From Gnetum montanum (taxonomy: Eukaryota > Streptophyta > Gnetopsida > Gnetales > Gnetaceae), in contig MNCI01005915.1 in NCBI GenBank assembly GCA_015680685.1, forward strand, positions 21,247 through 85,246: a DNA stretch of 64,000 nt, read 5' to 3'. The notes below the pieces were generated by a model, which was not told where the DNA came from, did no database searches, and saw only the letters and a program-made list of their open reading frames with translations. Positions 1-11,290 of the stretch are shown here, in pieces (position 1 is the stretch's first letter; each line of letters opens with the position of its first letter). Both the position numbers and the translations under genes were made by a program.

Positions 1-24
1 GGGGGGGGGGGGGGGGGGGGGGGG
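1..24. repeat. Poly-G run at window edge
   Basis: Twenty-four consecutive G open the window. Two other G runs in the next 4.6 kb (3170-3192 and 4563-4575) make a sequencing or gap-filling artefact more likely than a real homopolymer. Confidence 0.8.
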
Positions 25-735
25 CAGCCAGGCCAATCACGACTGCAACGCACCTGCACCGGATGATGGGTGGTATCTTATAGGCAAAATAGGCCAAGTC
101 ATCAACATGATACCACAAGTGCCCAATGGTGGGACTAGGTGTGCTAGGGGGTCCTCTTCGCTGGGAGCAGCCTCCACCTACTTGTGGGACTCAACTCGGT
201 AAGCCACTTCTTGGTCCTGGAGGGCTGCAAGCAAAATCAACGGAGGATACACGTAGGGAAGGGCTGTTGGAGACCGGACGGGAAGCCATGCCAAGTATGG
301 CGATTAAGCCCTATTTTAATGCACTGATAGGGGTAGGGGCTCTGGCCCCCGCGGGCACCCAGAAGGCAAGCATCTAGACAAGGACCGAGTCTAAGCAGGG
401 CTATTATGGGTCGCCTTGCACCCCTACTTCTGGGGGGAGGGCCCTTCCTAGGGGGGACTATCTCCGCCATTAGTAACGAACTAGATTAATACCAACTATG
501 GTTCGATGTGGCCCATCTCCCCTCTAGGGGGGAAGGGGATACTACGCGAATAGGGGATGGCGGTATCCCATCCAGCAGCCAAGGTTGGATGATCAGACAA
601 CAACACTAGCCAACACAAAGCTACGCAACTATTCATTGATTTGGGAGTGCAGCCCACACTCCAGGAGGTTTACAACTGACACGTGTCCCCATGAAGGTCC
701 TCTAATGGAACTGCCAAGGCTAGGGTACCCCATAT
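25..735. other. No recognisable gene; LINE upstream region
   Basis: GC-richer than the following 10 kb. Two short overlapping open frames on opposite strands (126-377 and 237-470) resemble nothing I know and have no supporting motif. By position this could be the ORF1 or 5' part of the LINE that becomes recognisable at about 740, but I see no RNA-binding or zinc-knuckle motif that would prove it. Confidence 0.4.
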
Positions 736-744
736 AAACAGCAT

Positions 745-1345
745 ACCCTACAAAATATGGTGCGAGAAAAGAGGTGCGATATTGTGTGTCTACAAGAAAC
801 AAAACTTCAGTAGACTGAAGCTCATGTGTTATAATGGCCGGGTTGGCACAGCCACTTGGCGCCCAGCAAGGGACACATGGGAGGCCTCGCGGTCCTCACC
901 AAGGTGGACTTGTATGTCTTGGACACATTCGATTGATGCATCACGATGCACTTGCCAGGGCTGAACGTGTGGGTAACCAATGTCTATGGCACTCAGGGAT
1001 GGAAAGACCACCATCAGGAGCTATCCCGGGTTGCGAGGCTTGTCCTCAACAACACAAGCTGGTTGCTAATCGGAGACTTCAACCAAAGGCTCTAGAGCTG
1101 GGAGAAGACCAGAGACAGGATGGCAGAGCCCCCAGGGGCACCCGAATTTCTTATGCTATTACATCGTACTGGCCTCACTGGCATGGAAATCGTGGGGTGC
1201 AAATACACCTGGAGCAATTGCAGACAGGGCACGGTGTAGGTTCAATCTTGGATTGATTGGGTGTGGGTCAATAAGGTGCTACTAATCAAATGGGAAATCC
1301 ACACATACAGAGGTGTGTGGTTGGCCTCAAATCACTGACCCATCC
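745..1345 (+). pseudogene. LINE ORF2 endonuclease domain, broken
   Basis: Reading across stops gives the exonuclease-endonuclease-phosphatase fold signatures: VCLQETK near 784-804 (Mg-binding Glu), then a GGLAVLTK stretch, TNVYG, and LLIGDFNQ near 1062-1085 (the GDFN motif), followed by KYTWSN and a WIDWVWV block at about 1200-1275. This is the layout of plant LINE endonucleases, which nick target DNA to prime reverse transcription. Several TAG stops (for example straight after FNQRL) and frame changes disrupt it. Open frames reported in other phases here are shadows. Confidence 0.8.
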
Positions 1346-1365
1346 TCTGCTAGCTGGAATAAGAT

Positions 1366-3230
1366 ATGTTTCGGGGCCCTTGCCCATTTCAGTTTGAACA
1401 CACCTATCTATGCAAGCCGTGGTTGGGTGAGCTAGTTCAGGACATCTGGCAGGGATATACGACCTCGGTGGATCCTCGTGATTTCCTTAAAAACGGGTTA
1501 AAGATCCTCAAAATTTGTATTAAAAACATCAGAACAATAGAAAAATATAGTTTTAAAGGATACCAAATTCAAATCCATGCCAAGCTACAGGAAATTCAGG
1601 CGCAACAGGAGCAAGGGGCAGATCACACATGCGAGGAACTCGCCCTACAACACGAAGAGGAAGAATATTGGCACCAACGGGCCCACGTGCAATGGCTAAG
1701 GGTAGGGGATCAGCACATGAAATTATTTTTTGCCACAGCAAAGGCACACTATGGAACTCGCCAACGAATAATGCAGTGCCTCTTGCATGGAGAACAATCA
1801 CACCCATACTCTGGTACGGCCAGAGTGCTATAGTACTAGCAACAAGTCTAGAAGTGGTATCCAACGGACCCCATATCTATGTTGTTGTAGAAAATTTTAA
1901 ACCTGGCTGACAACTCGCTACTTCTTCAATCTTTCTCATGTCAGGAGCTCCAAACCGTGCTTCAAGACATGCTATCAGATAAGGCCCCGAGCCTAGATGG
2001 CTGGCCCATCAAATTCTTCTGTGAATTCAAAGACGTGTTGGGGGCAAACTTGCTCGATGCTTTTAACTACATGCTGACATGACGTCAGGTTCACAAAGAA
2101 ATCAACTGCTCCTGTGTGGTCCTTCTGCCAAAGACGGAGAATCCCACATCCCCAAGACATTTTTGTCCCATCAGAGTTTGCAACTCGCTCCTATGTTTAT
2201 TTTCTCATATGCTGGGTACTAGGCTGCGGCCCCTCATGCCTCGTCTTATGGGGAAAAACTAGGCTGCTTTTATGAAGGGTTGTCATCTTCAAGATTAAGT
2301 CCTACTATTACAGGAAATTTAGCACTCCCTTCAGGTCACTAAATTACTGGGCCTCTGCATCAAGCTAGGCATAACTAAGGCCTATGACTCTATGAGCTAG
2401 GCCGCCCTAAGGGCAGTTCTACACGCGAAAGGCTTCGAAAAGGCCTTCATGGAGCTATGCCTACAGATTCAACGAGGAGGGTGGTACTTGCTAGATATCG
2501 ATGGGCACCTGTGGGGCTTTCACGGGACTGGATGCGGGCTTAGACAAGGTGACCCTCTCTCATCGCTCCTTTTCCTAATGGTGATGGACCTCTTGCAAAC
2601 ATACTGTGCTGAAGAAGGGGTCTAGGGGCTAAACATGCACAACATCCCATGTCTAACTGCACATTACGCGGACGACACCATGATCTTCACCAGGGCCACT
2701 CTGTCGCAGGCTAGGGCATTAATGAGGGCGTTGAATTAGATGCAATGTGAAGTGGGATTGGCACCCAACCCAGGGAAATTTGCATTATATTTCACACACA
2801 CCCATCCTTCAGTACATAAGAAGGTCATTCAGATCCTGGGGATCCTACCTGGGGAGGCGGAAGACAAATATCTTGGCATCCCCGTCCACAACTGGCATAG
2901 ACTGCAAACCTCGCAGGCTCTCATTATGAAAATCCAAAAGCGCATGACACATTGGACAAATAGCTTCTTGTCCTGCAAAGGGAAAATCATGCTAGCATCT
3001 ACTGTGTTGGGGGCCATGGCAAGGTTTGCTGCCTCGATGGCCTCCCCGCCCTCTAGAGTTGCTAAAAAAATTGATACGATTATCCAGGACTTCATGTGGT
3101 CAGGAGGCAAGGGAGGGAAAAAGATGCACCTGGTGGCATGGGAAAAAACCACACATCCTCACACTACATGGGGGGGGGGGGGGGGGGGGGGGNGGCATAC
3201 TCCCTTTCGAGGTTGAAGTAGCCTTAGGAA
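1366..3230 (+). pseudogene. LINE ORF2 reverse transcriptase, broken
   Basis: The first 155 codons (1366-1833) are the helical linker between endonuclease and RT, with an E-rich block and QWLRVGDQHMKLFF, matching the WL..GD.N.KFFH pattern of plant LINEs. RT blocks follow through stops: LPKTENP..PRHFCPIRVCN (2127-2180), a FMKGCHLQD-like block (2270), LRQGDPLSSLLFLMVMD (2539-2589) and the catalytic YADD (2665-2676), which is still intact. The thumb and connection run to the poly-G/N scar at 3170-3193. Several in-frame stops (for example 2737-2739 and around 2090) make the gene non-functional. Confidence 0.85.
3170..3193. repeat. Poly-G run ending in N (assembly scar)
   Basis: Twenty-three G followed by a single N inside the LINE reverse transcriptase. 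The reading frame upstream (Gly after Gly) is not LINE-like here, so the run replaces or pads missing sequence. Confidence 0.75.
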
Positions 3231-3430
3231 GATAAAGACTTCTCCTGCGACTGTCAACCACAAATGATGACCCCTCCCTCTAGGTGCAAATCCTATGGCA
3301 GAAATATAGCCCCTAGGCAGTGGCCAAGTCTAACTCTCACGTGTGGAGGTAGCTATGCGTACATGTAAGGTCACTGAACCATGAAGCTAAGATCACCCTG
3401 CACCCCCGACAACTCCTCTAGAAATAGTTC

Positions 3431-3646
3431 ATGATCGATCCATGCTGGATGCGGCTGTGGAAGGGCATTCTACCAGAAAAAATTAAAACGTTTGGGTGGC
3501 TAATTCTTCACCATGCTCTTCCCGTTCGAGCCCTCCTACAGATGCATGGCCTACTAATCAATAACCATTGCCTGCTGTGCAATCAAAATATAGAAATGAT
3601 GCAGCACTTCGTGCATGAGTGCCACGTGACAATACAAGTATGGTGA
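3431..3646 (+). pseudogene. LINE C-terminal zinc-binding domain (zf-RVT)
   Basis: A 71-codon open frame contains the zf-RVT pattern: W..LW....PEKIKTFGWL near the start, then CLLCNQNIEMMQHFVHEC, giving Cys-x2-Cys and His-x3-Cys ligands. The following IQVW corresponds to the usual ...VW tryptophan. In plant L1 elements this domain lies about 0.2-0.4 kb after the RT, as here. It has lost its connection to the RT frame and ends at a TGA where the family usually continues. Confidence 0.8.
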
Positions 3647-4958
3647 ACAACCAACCTTCATTCCCCAGATTTCTCTGGTAATTTGCCAATGCTAGCGGTG
3701 CTATGGATCCTATGGTGGGCCAGGAACGACTATATCTTTAAAGGGGCGACCCTCCCTCCTATGGTGGTAATGACTGGTAGGGTCCGAAAACTCTAGCACG
3801 AAATTATCCTCGCAATGGATCCACAGGTCCACCTCGAGCCACCTATTGCAGCCCTCCAACATTGGCCAGATCTTTGGTGCTAGATCTCCTGCATGAGGTG
3901 GACAAAAATTCTGCCTAGAATGGTGGCTGACACAGAGATGGACACCCAATCCTTCCACACAAATTGGGCCGATGAGGCTACTGTGTTTAAGGGGTGCCAG
4001 ATTCTGATCACTGTTGAGTTCGTTGCTACCGTGATCGGAGCATCCATCAGAGGTGTTCATATCCCCCTGATCATTGGTTCGCATGCGGTGACTGTAGATT
4101 TCTTCCAGGGCCCCATCCCCAAGATGCCTAGCGAGCATATCAGAGGGATAGCCCTCTCACCAGACTAGAAGGTGGCGGCGGAGTTGGTTGAGCGGTGTTT
4201 CATACACTCAGGTTCCCATCATAAACTGAACAAGGTGCACTTTAGGTTCCTCTAGTGCATGCGCGATGAGACTTCTATCAACCTCTTTCTTTTCCTCTGG
4301 GATTCTCTACGGTGATGATGTCCTGACAAAAATCTGGGGGTGATACGGGCCCTGTGGTTGGCCAATACTCCTATCTTGCCACTACAACCAACGAACTGTC
4401 CAAAGCCAAGACAACAGCATAAGAGAAAGAGATGGGTCACTATGGTTGGAAATAGCGCCATGATCACCCCTCAGATACTACCCAAGAACAGGACCACCTA
4501 AGATAGACCGTAGAGGGGGAGAGGCCAGTAATAAAATATTGTACCATTGGCAACATGAGGGAGGGGGGGGGGGGGCAATGCCCGACGTCCCCTACATAGT
4601 CACCAATCCAGATGCTGCTTTGGATCGAAGGCATCATCAAGGACCATATGACGGGCATTGCCCAGATAATTGAGGAAAACCGACACCACCTCATGGCTGG
4701 GCCAGGGCCACCAAGTGCTAGCATGCAAATAGTCAAAGAGAATCATCATTCCAGGCACAATTCTTCTAGAAGTTAACCGGGGNGGATGGCTACCCATCGC
4801 GGGGAAGCCCATGGTGGGGATGGGCCTTGGGGATTTCTGGATGATTGTTCTTGGATGGTGTGGGGCTAGCGGCCTTGGACTGCGCTGTACAGCTGTATAG
4901 ATCCTTTTTTTTGGAATACAAATTCGCTCGATTTTTTCCAAAAATAAAAATAAAAGTT
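3647..4958 (+). other. LINE 3' region, no identifiable domain
   Basis: Contains a 91-codon open frame (3893-4168) and scattered open stretches without a motif I recognise; it could be a degenerate C-terminal extension or 3' UTR. It contains a 13-G run (4563-4575) and an N at 4783 that probably mark bad assembly. The terminal 30 bases are A-rich. Confidence 0.4.
4563..4575. repeat. Poly-G run (13 G)
   Basis: Third G homopolymer within 4.6 kb, again in the LINE; see the runs at 1-24 and 3170-3192. Confidence 0.6.
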
Positions 4959-6059
4959 TTGACTTCTATAGCAAAATTTCCAAATTGTATTTGGGACCAG
5001 GATGAAATGATAACTTTATTGGATCCCCTTACTTGGATTTATTTTAGTATCAGTGAAACTCACATGTTAAGAACATGTTCTTTAAGATAGTAATTATATA
5101 GCAATTATTATATGTATTTGGCAATATTAATAGTACTTCTTTTCTTTTCTTACTTGTATTTATTGTTTTATAAATATATGTTTATATATTTAAAAAAGAG
5201 ATGGAGTGAGACCAAATGTTTTATTCCCTTATTATCAGTTTCAAAATGATTCCATTTAATTATAGTGATTACTTAAGTTTTATATTTTAGTTATGCATTT
5301 TAAGAAACTTTAACACTACAGTTCCTTATAATGTGTTTGTACGTGTTAACAACATGGAGGGAGAAAAACGAATGTGGGAGATAGATAGTTTGGATAAGAC
5401 AAACTACAAGAAAGGGAAGACATTGACATTTAAGGTGGAGCCAACTATAAAGAATGAGAGTTTAGAATGGGAGGTGGAGGTTGAACCAAAGGAAGTATCA
5501 ATGGATAGTTGGGTCTTTCCTAAGCTTCCAAATTTTCTCTTTTTAAAAAATTAGAGTTTGTTATTCTATCTAAATTTACTTCATTTGCTTCGTTATTAGA
5601 CTAATTTTAGTCATTAGAAATTGAAGAAGAATAAATTGAGGTTGATTTCTACCTCAATAAGAAATTCTTCTAGCAACTCTAAGATGAACAAAAGACCTAG
5701 CACTTAGAATTGTTAGAAGAGATGTATTTGTTGGAGGTACAGGTCAATAAGTTAGTTTAGGCAACTATTCATCTGATGAATGAAATTTGAATCTCTATGT
5801 TGAGCTTAGTGGTTTTGTCTCTATTTTAATTTTCTTATCTTTTAGTTGTTAAAATCAAAACATTGCATTTTAGTTTTTATTAGCTTTGGTTGTTGAAAAT
5901 GAAACACTGTGTTTCAATTTATAGTCTAGAAAATGTTAAGTTCTTATTTCAATTTATAGTCCTATTTTATAGCATTATTATTACAAATGAAAAATTACAA
6001 TTAAAAGCTTAAAAGACCTATTTGATGTAGCACCAAGGAAACTTGGTAACTTTAGTGAT
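4959..6059. other. AT-rich stretch without identifiable gene
   Basis: Base composition changes sharply to AT-rich after the LINE. One 73-codon frame (5333-5554, +) is hydrophilic, rich in Glu and Lys, and may continue downstream through stops to about 5790 with a coiled-coil-like LLEEMYLLEVQVNKLV stretch. I cannot assign it to a family. It may be a gag-like or accessory part of the Copia remnants nearby, or chance. Confidence 0.3.
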
Positions 6060-7030
6060 GAAATGTTTTCTATGTATGCTATGTACATTTCCTCTATCTA
6101 ATAGATCCTGTGGTTCTGAAAATGTAATAAAAACCTATTTTAGTTTCAGTTTCATATCATAGCATAGACTACCAATCATAGATTTATACAATTTATGATC
6201 TACCTTGTTATCACATTCTTCTTTACACAAATGCATATTGACACTAAGAGGAGTAGCACATGTTTTAACTTTCATGATACTAAACTCTTTTAACATCTAC
6301 TATACATATTTGGTCTAAGAAATAAAGGTGATATTTATTTTTTGTTGAATATATAGTTCTAAGAAATGAGATAACTCATCCATCATGAACATTCTAAATC
6401 TAGAACTCATGGCATCAATAAAGTTTTTGAATAGTTTAAGCTTATTTCTCCAAACTTAATGTTAACTACATAGATTTTTGTAATCATGAAGCTTGAAATG
6501 TCTTTCTTGACATAAAGAAGACTATCCAACTAAGCTTTCTAGTAACCATTCCCTATGAGATAAGAGTTTGATTTTTCATAGCACATTCTTGTAGCCTTTT
6601 TTAATTGATGCAATGTCTAATGTAGCTTATATACAGGGTCTTGCTTTTGTACATTTAATGTAAATATTTTATTTAATTTTTCCATTAAGGAAAACTAACT
6701 TTACATTCATTTGGAAACATTTAAAACCTTGGTAAGTAGTAAATGCTAAAAGAATTTTGATTAATTGCATTTTGGTAATAGTGGAAAATATGTCTTGATA
6801 ATCTATTTTCTTAATTTGAGAAAATCCCTTTTCTACCAATCAAGGTTTGTTTCTTACAACCTACCCATATCCATTAATTTTATTTGCAAAGATCAATTTG
6901 CTTCTAATTACATTTATCTTTGTGGGTCTTGAAACTAATTTATAGTTATTTTTCAATCTTCATTGCTAATGCTTATTTAATAGGAATAAGAATAGAATAT
7001 GCAAGAAAACAAACTAGAAGACTATGATCC
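6060..7030 (-). pseudogene. Copia reverse transcriptase relic
   Basis: Read on the minus strand from about 7030 downward, with stops, the order of Copia RT blocks is clear: a NNTW.L-like NNYKLVSRP block, then KINVIRSKLIFANKI (for the N.I.TKWVF.NK motif), the LVEKGFSQ..KIDYQDIF block (for LVAKGY.Q..GIDY.ETF), MQLIKILLAF, and MNVKLVFLNG (for MDVK.AFLNG). Further down come MSSRFRMFMMDELSHFLEL (for MS..FEMSMMGEL..FLGL), a CATPLSVNMHLCKEE block and YKSMIGSL (for YRSMIGSLLYL). After that the similarity stops abruptly near 6100. The part encoding LYGLKQ and the YVDD box is not readable. The element is very old. Confidence 0.8.
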
Positions 7031-8090
7031 ATCATTTCTATTCCATTCCTTCTTATCCCTTGTGTTAATGTGAGCTGAGAACCTCCATCGTGAACCTAAA
7101 TTATTGTGTTGATTTCCATAAAGCTTTATATGATGTAGTTTTCAATGATATGATTTCATCATCTCCTAATTGTTTAGGTTATTCCTAATGAATCTCTTCA
7201 TTTTTATTATTTGGTTAAATTACAATATCACCTTTATTAAAATATGGTTCTTGTATAGTTCCTATAATCATGATTTTAGCTTTATCATTAGTAGGATCTA
7301 CTATATACTCATCTAGTCCCACATGAGATATTTTAATAATTTTATCAATTCTTAAATTTAAACACTAACACTAATATGCTTTAGATTAACTAGAATAATG
7401 AATAAAAATTCTACCATCACATCTAATATCTAATTTATGCACATTAAACTTTACTCATTCCTCTTCATTGACAAAACATTCTAGCAACTAAAGCCTAAGA
7501 AAAATAACTTTCTTTAATGCAAAATCTATCTTTATCATCTAAATGTAAAATTTTTAGAACCTCTTTTGCATCCTAGAAAAACTCTAGGTATTTCCTGCTA
7601 AATAAATGGACCAACTATTATTGTAGATCCTTACAAATTTTTCTACCACCATGTGATCCTTTAACACTATGAACTCTACAAGTGGTGCAAGATGAGACCT
7701 ACTTAATTTAGCATTGTGGAATGATTCAACAAATTTTGTTGCAAGAGTATGATCAAAATGATAACATTATTTCTCTTTAGAGAGGGGCATATCAAAACTT
7801 GTTGACTTGTTGGCAATAGCTTCATAGTGAGCAGTCATTGCCATTGCTAATTGGAGCTTGATCTTTTTTGTGTTTACTTTTGATGTTGAACTAGAAACTT
7901 TGCCATGGAAGTTCCCATTATGAACTTTTGATCAAAATGCTAGTAGTGGCACTAGTGATGGTGTTTCTAATTAGGTATATCTAGAGGAGGTTGGAGAAGG
8001 AGTTCTATCATGACACTTCCTCTTCGATGATCCCTGTAACTATCCACACCCTCTACCTCTATGAGCCATTTCTTCAAGTAGTTGTTATGA
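7031..8090 (-). other. Possible degenerate coding tract upstream of Copia RT
   Basis: On the minus strand a patchwork of long readable stretches begins with MAHRGRGCG near 8070 and includes a stretch ending GTIQEPYFNKGDIVI near 7250. The position (upstream of the RT on the same strand) is where Copia gag, protease and integrase should lie, but I recognise none of their motifs: no zinc knuckle, D[ST]G, HHCC or DDE. It may belong to another inserted element or a captured gene. I do not assign a function. Confidence 0.25.
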
Positions 8091-8216
8091 AACCTACAAA
8101 AATTAAGGCTTAGTTGAAAGTACCTTAATCAACAAAAAATTAATTTGAGCAACTTATTTTAGCTCTTGTGCATTGATTTACATTATATAACAACAAACTT
8201 TGAAGACATAAAATAG

Positions 8217-8882
8217 TATATTCAACTTAAACAAACATTGCAAACTGTGAAATGATTTATACTTATTATTTTATTAGGAAAATTAAAGAATTTTAGCTTG
8301 GAACTAGTTTAAAGCACTTACAAGTTAGAAATGAGGTGAAAAGAAATGATTTTAATCATAATAAGCTTGCAGATGCATAGTTCTTTTATTGTGATAAAAG
8401 CTCTATGACTTTTACAATTTCAACAAATGTATAAATGAAATTGTATTGTTCATTTTTATACTTAACTTAGCATTAAATGTGTCTAACTACCAAATCACTA
8501 TAAATATATCATAGTGTTAGTGAATTTAATTATCAAAACCTTGCTTTGATATATTCAACTTAAACAAACATTACAAACTATGAAATGATTTATACTTATT
8601 ATTTTATTAGGAAAATTAAAGAATTTTAGCTTGGAACTAGTTTAAAGCACTTACAAGTTAGAAATGAGGTGAAAAGAAATGATTTTAATCATAATAAGCT
8701 TGCAGATGCATAGTTCTTTTATTGTGATAAAAGCTCTATGACTTTTACAATTTCAACAAATGTATAAATGAAATTGTATTGTTCATTTTTATACTTAACT
8801 TAGCATTTAATGTGTCTAACTACCAAATCACTATAAATATATCATAGTGTTAGTGAATTTAATTATCAAAACCTTGCTTTGG
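8217..8882. repeat. 333-bp direct tandem duplication (two copies)
   Basis: Copy 1 spans 8217-8549 and copy 2 spans 8550-8882, head to tail with no spacer. Only scattered substitutions separate them (for example GCATTAAATG versus GCATTTAATG). The high identity against a heavily decayed background means the duplication is recent relative to its surroundings, or that the assembly duplicated it. The content is AT-rich and noncoding. Confidence 0.9.
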
Positions 8883-9345
8883 TACAATGTAAAGTTTTGT
8901 GATGTTTAGATCATCAAGTTCAAGGAAAACTAGACGTAGTTTGATGATTGCAATCAGTGTATATTAAAATTATATCATAGTGTTGAATATTTAAGTTATA
9001 TGTGAATAATTAAATGTATAAATAGTGATGGATGTCAAGAAAAATTGTTTCTCTACTTCTATGTTCTTGTTAACATTATTATAATTGGACCAAAATCAAC
9101 ACACATATATAGACAAGAAAGACCAATAATGCTGATAGATCAAATAGATAGAATGATTAGTTAACATTAACTAAGAAATGCAAACAATATAATTATTTAT
9201 AACAAGCTATAAATAATAAGTAGTATACTTTATCAACACTATGATGATGCTATACACCATGATAGTGTATACAAATGTTCATGGTGTTATGTAATACAAA
9301 CCTTATTTAACATGTTATGCTTAATAAAAATATCTAACAATCACT
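8883..9345. other. AT-rich, nothing identified
   Basis: No frame, repeat or motif that I can support. Confidence 0.5.
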
Positions 9346-10140
9346 CCATATCAAGATTTGTATGTTAAGGCATTTGACCTTTCTCATATCAAAATATTTG
9401 ATGATATCTCTTGGGTTCATGTGCAAGATGCCCTCATAAGAAAATTAGATGATAAGACTATAAAATATATTTTTATAGGATATGATCAAAGATTAGCCTA
9501 TTACAAATTCTTTGACTCTATTAAGAGGAAATTTATTTCCTGAAAAAATATAAAATTTTATGAAAAGTTTTTTGGGATAATGAATTTTTAAGTCAAGAAG
9601 TCATGGAACAAATTTTTCCTAAAGAATTAAGAGAATGCATCTTTCCTTTGAAGTTTTTTATCATAATTTTGATAGAAATTTCACAAGAAGCATGGGTAGA
9701 AATCATCTTGCTTATGATGCCCTCATTCATGGCTCTTCAAGCATTAAGAAAGCTCTCAAGTCAAAGGAGTGAACTCAAGCAATGAAGTAGGAAGTGAATG
9801 TAAATCAAAAGAATCAAACTTGGACCCTTGTTAATAAGCCCAAAGAAAATAAGATGATTAACAAAATATGACTCTACAAATCAAAATACAATGAAGATGG
9901 AGCATAAAAATTTAAGGTAAGATTGGTGGTAAGAGGATTCAAGAAAAAGAAATGTGTAGACAATGAAGAAATTCTTGCATCAATTACATTATTTAAGAAA
10001 ATAAAGCTTATTTTTCCAATTGCAAGTTATGGTGGTTTAAAACTCTACTAAATGAATGTAAACTTAGAACTCCTTAATAGCTCCTTGGAAAAAGAGGTCT
10101 ACATCACCTAACTTAAAGGTTTCATCAATAAAGGCTAAGA
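9346..10140 (+). pseudogene. Copia integrase C-terminus and RT N-terminus relic
   Basis: On the plus strand, the first part (9346-9543) matches the end of the Copia integrase: TPYQ...SHIKIFDDISWVHV for the P....SHLRVFGC.A.VHV motif, then LDDKTIKYIFIGYDQR for LD..S.KCIFIGY. After a frameshift the RT N-terminus follows: SIKKALKS..., NQTWTLVNKP, YKSKYNEDG, FKVRLVVRGF and MNVNLELLNSSLEKEVYIT (for MDVK.AFL.G.LEEEVYM). It ends near 10140 before the LYGLKQ box. The opposite orientation and different retained region show it is not the same copy as the relic at 6060-7030. Confidence 0.85.
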
Positions 10141-11290
10141 AGAAAAGATACGCAAGATCAATAAATCATCAATTTGGATTTATTTACATTTACAATTTTA
10201 AATTGAGCTTAAAAGCAAGCTCACACTGATAGAAGAAATAGCTCAAGAGGAAACACTGTACCTTCTCTCACACACAGACTTTAAGTGTTTTCTCAGTTCC
10301 GATGAAATGCAACAGAGAGCTTTTACAGGAAAACAGAGCAGAGAGAGAATCAGAAGAGGAAGTTCCAATTCAAGTGTAGGGCTCAAAAACTAGAACAAAA
10401 AGCTAGTGCAGAATCAACTTTTATTTATAGCGGTAATTTCTCTTATCCATTTTAGAACCTTTACTCCAGTAGTTTATCACATAGAGAAAGGAGTTATGCA
10501 GTTGCCATTTTGTACCCATTTCAAAGAAGTTGCCATTTTGTACCCATTTCAAAGAAGTGGCTGAAGAAGCATGTAAGAAGATATGCAATAGTTGTTATTC
10601 ATCCATTGCAAGGGAGTTCACCTTACTGCTTCTGGTAAGCATTTAAGGTTGAGTTATTTAGGGAAGATCTCAGTCATTTCAATTGTGGCACTTAACGGCT
10701 ATTCCCGTGGGCACGAGCATCTTGGCATCAGCTAACTTTCAAGTTTCAGCACTCCCTAGTGTGCATTAATGTGTTCCTGCTTTACTTTGCTCGGAAGGCT
10801 TTGGCAAAGGATATAGTTGTTCTTAGTAGGCCATGGATAACCTATGTTAAGTGTATGAGGGTATACATGCCCATCATTCCCCCATGGCCATGTCTCCACT
10901 GCGTGCCCATCATGTAAACCCTGACTCGCATGCCCATTGGAAATTGTCGCCCCAAATCTTAGTGTAAATATTATAGAATGTTGAATTGTTGTCGTAGATA
11001 TTCTTTGTAATTCACCTTTTTCTGCTGATTCACGACATTCTCTCAACCGTTCAGGAATCTATTCTTTGTTCAGTTTCTATGACACATATTTTTTGGGCTA
11101 CGATGCTACGTGACTCATAAAATTTTTTTAAAATAAGTTTTTATTATGCAACATAATGCATCTTGCAGTAGATAGATTTCACAGTGCGAGTATATGCTAC
11201 TTGCACTGCAAATCTGTAACGTGTGATCCACTGTAGATCGCATGATATCGCAACTGAAATTGGTATTTAAAGTGCAAATGTATGCGTCCC
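10141..11290. other. Unassigned region, possibly LTR-like
   Basis: It directly follows the Copia relic. A minus-strand TATA-like TATAAATAAAAG lies near 10425, so part of it could be a decayed LTR read on the minus strand, but no TG..CA ends were found. A 96-codon minus-strand frame (10756-11046) has no recognised motif. A perfect 28-bp tandem repeat lies inside. Confidence 0.3.
10501..10556. repeat. Perfect 28-bp tandem duplication
   Basis: Two identical 28-bp units (10501-10528 and 10529-10556), each starting GTTGCCATTTTGTACCCATT. Confidence 0.9.

Larger units (their letters stand above)
736..4958 (+). mobile_element. Degenerate L1-type LINE (non-LTR retrotransposon)
   Basis: Three ORF2 domains follow each other in the canonical order on the plus strand: AP endonuclease (about 745-1345), reverse transcriptase (1366-3230) and the C-terminal zinc-binding domain zf-RVT (3431-3646). 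Many in-frame TAG/TGA codons and frameshifts show it is dead. The sequence after the zinc domain ends near an A-rich tract (4941-4956, AAAAATAAAAATAAAAG), a plausible 3' terminus for a LINE. No target-site duplication could be assigned because the 5' end is unclear. Two N positions (3193, 4783) lie inside it. Known of the family: L1-type LINEs move by target-primed reverse transcription with these domains. Confidence 0.85.

Noticed and set aside
829-1256. Open frames of 60-140 codons in wrong phases over the LINE endonuclease
   Set aside because: The correct but stop-broken frame carries VCLQETK and IGDFN; the longer open frames are shadows.
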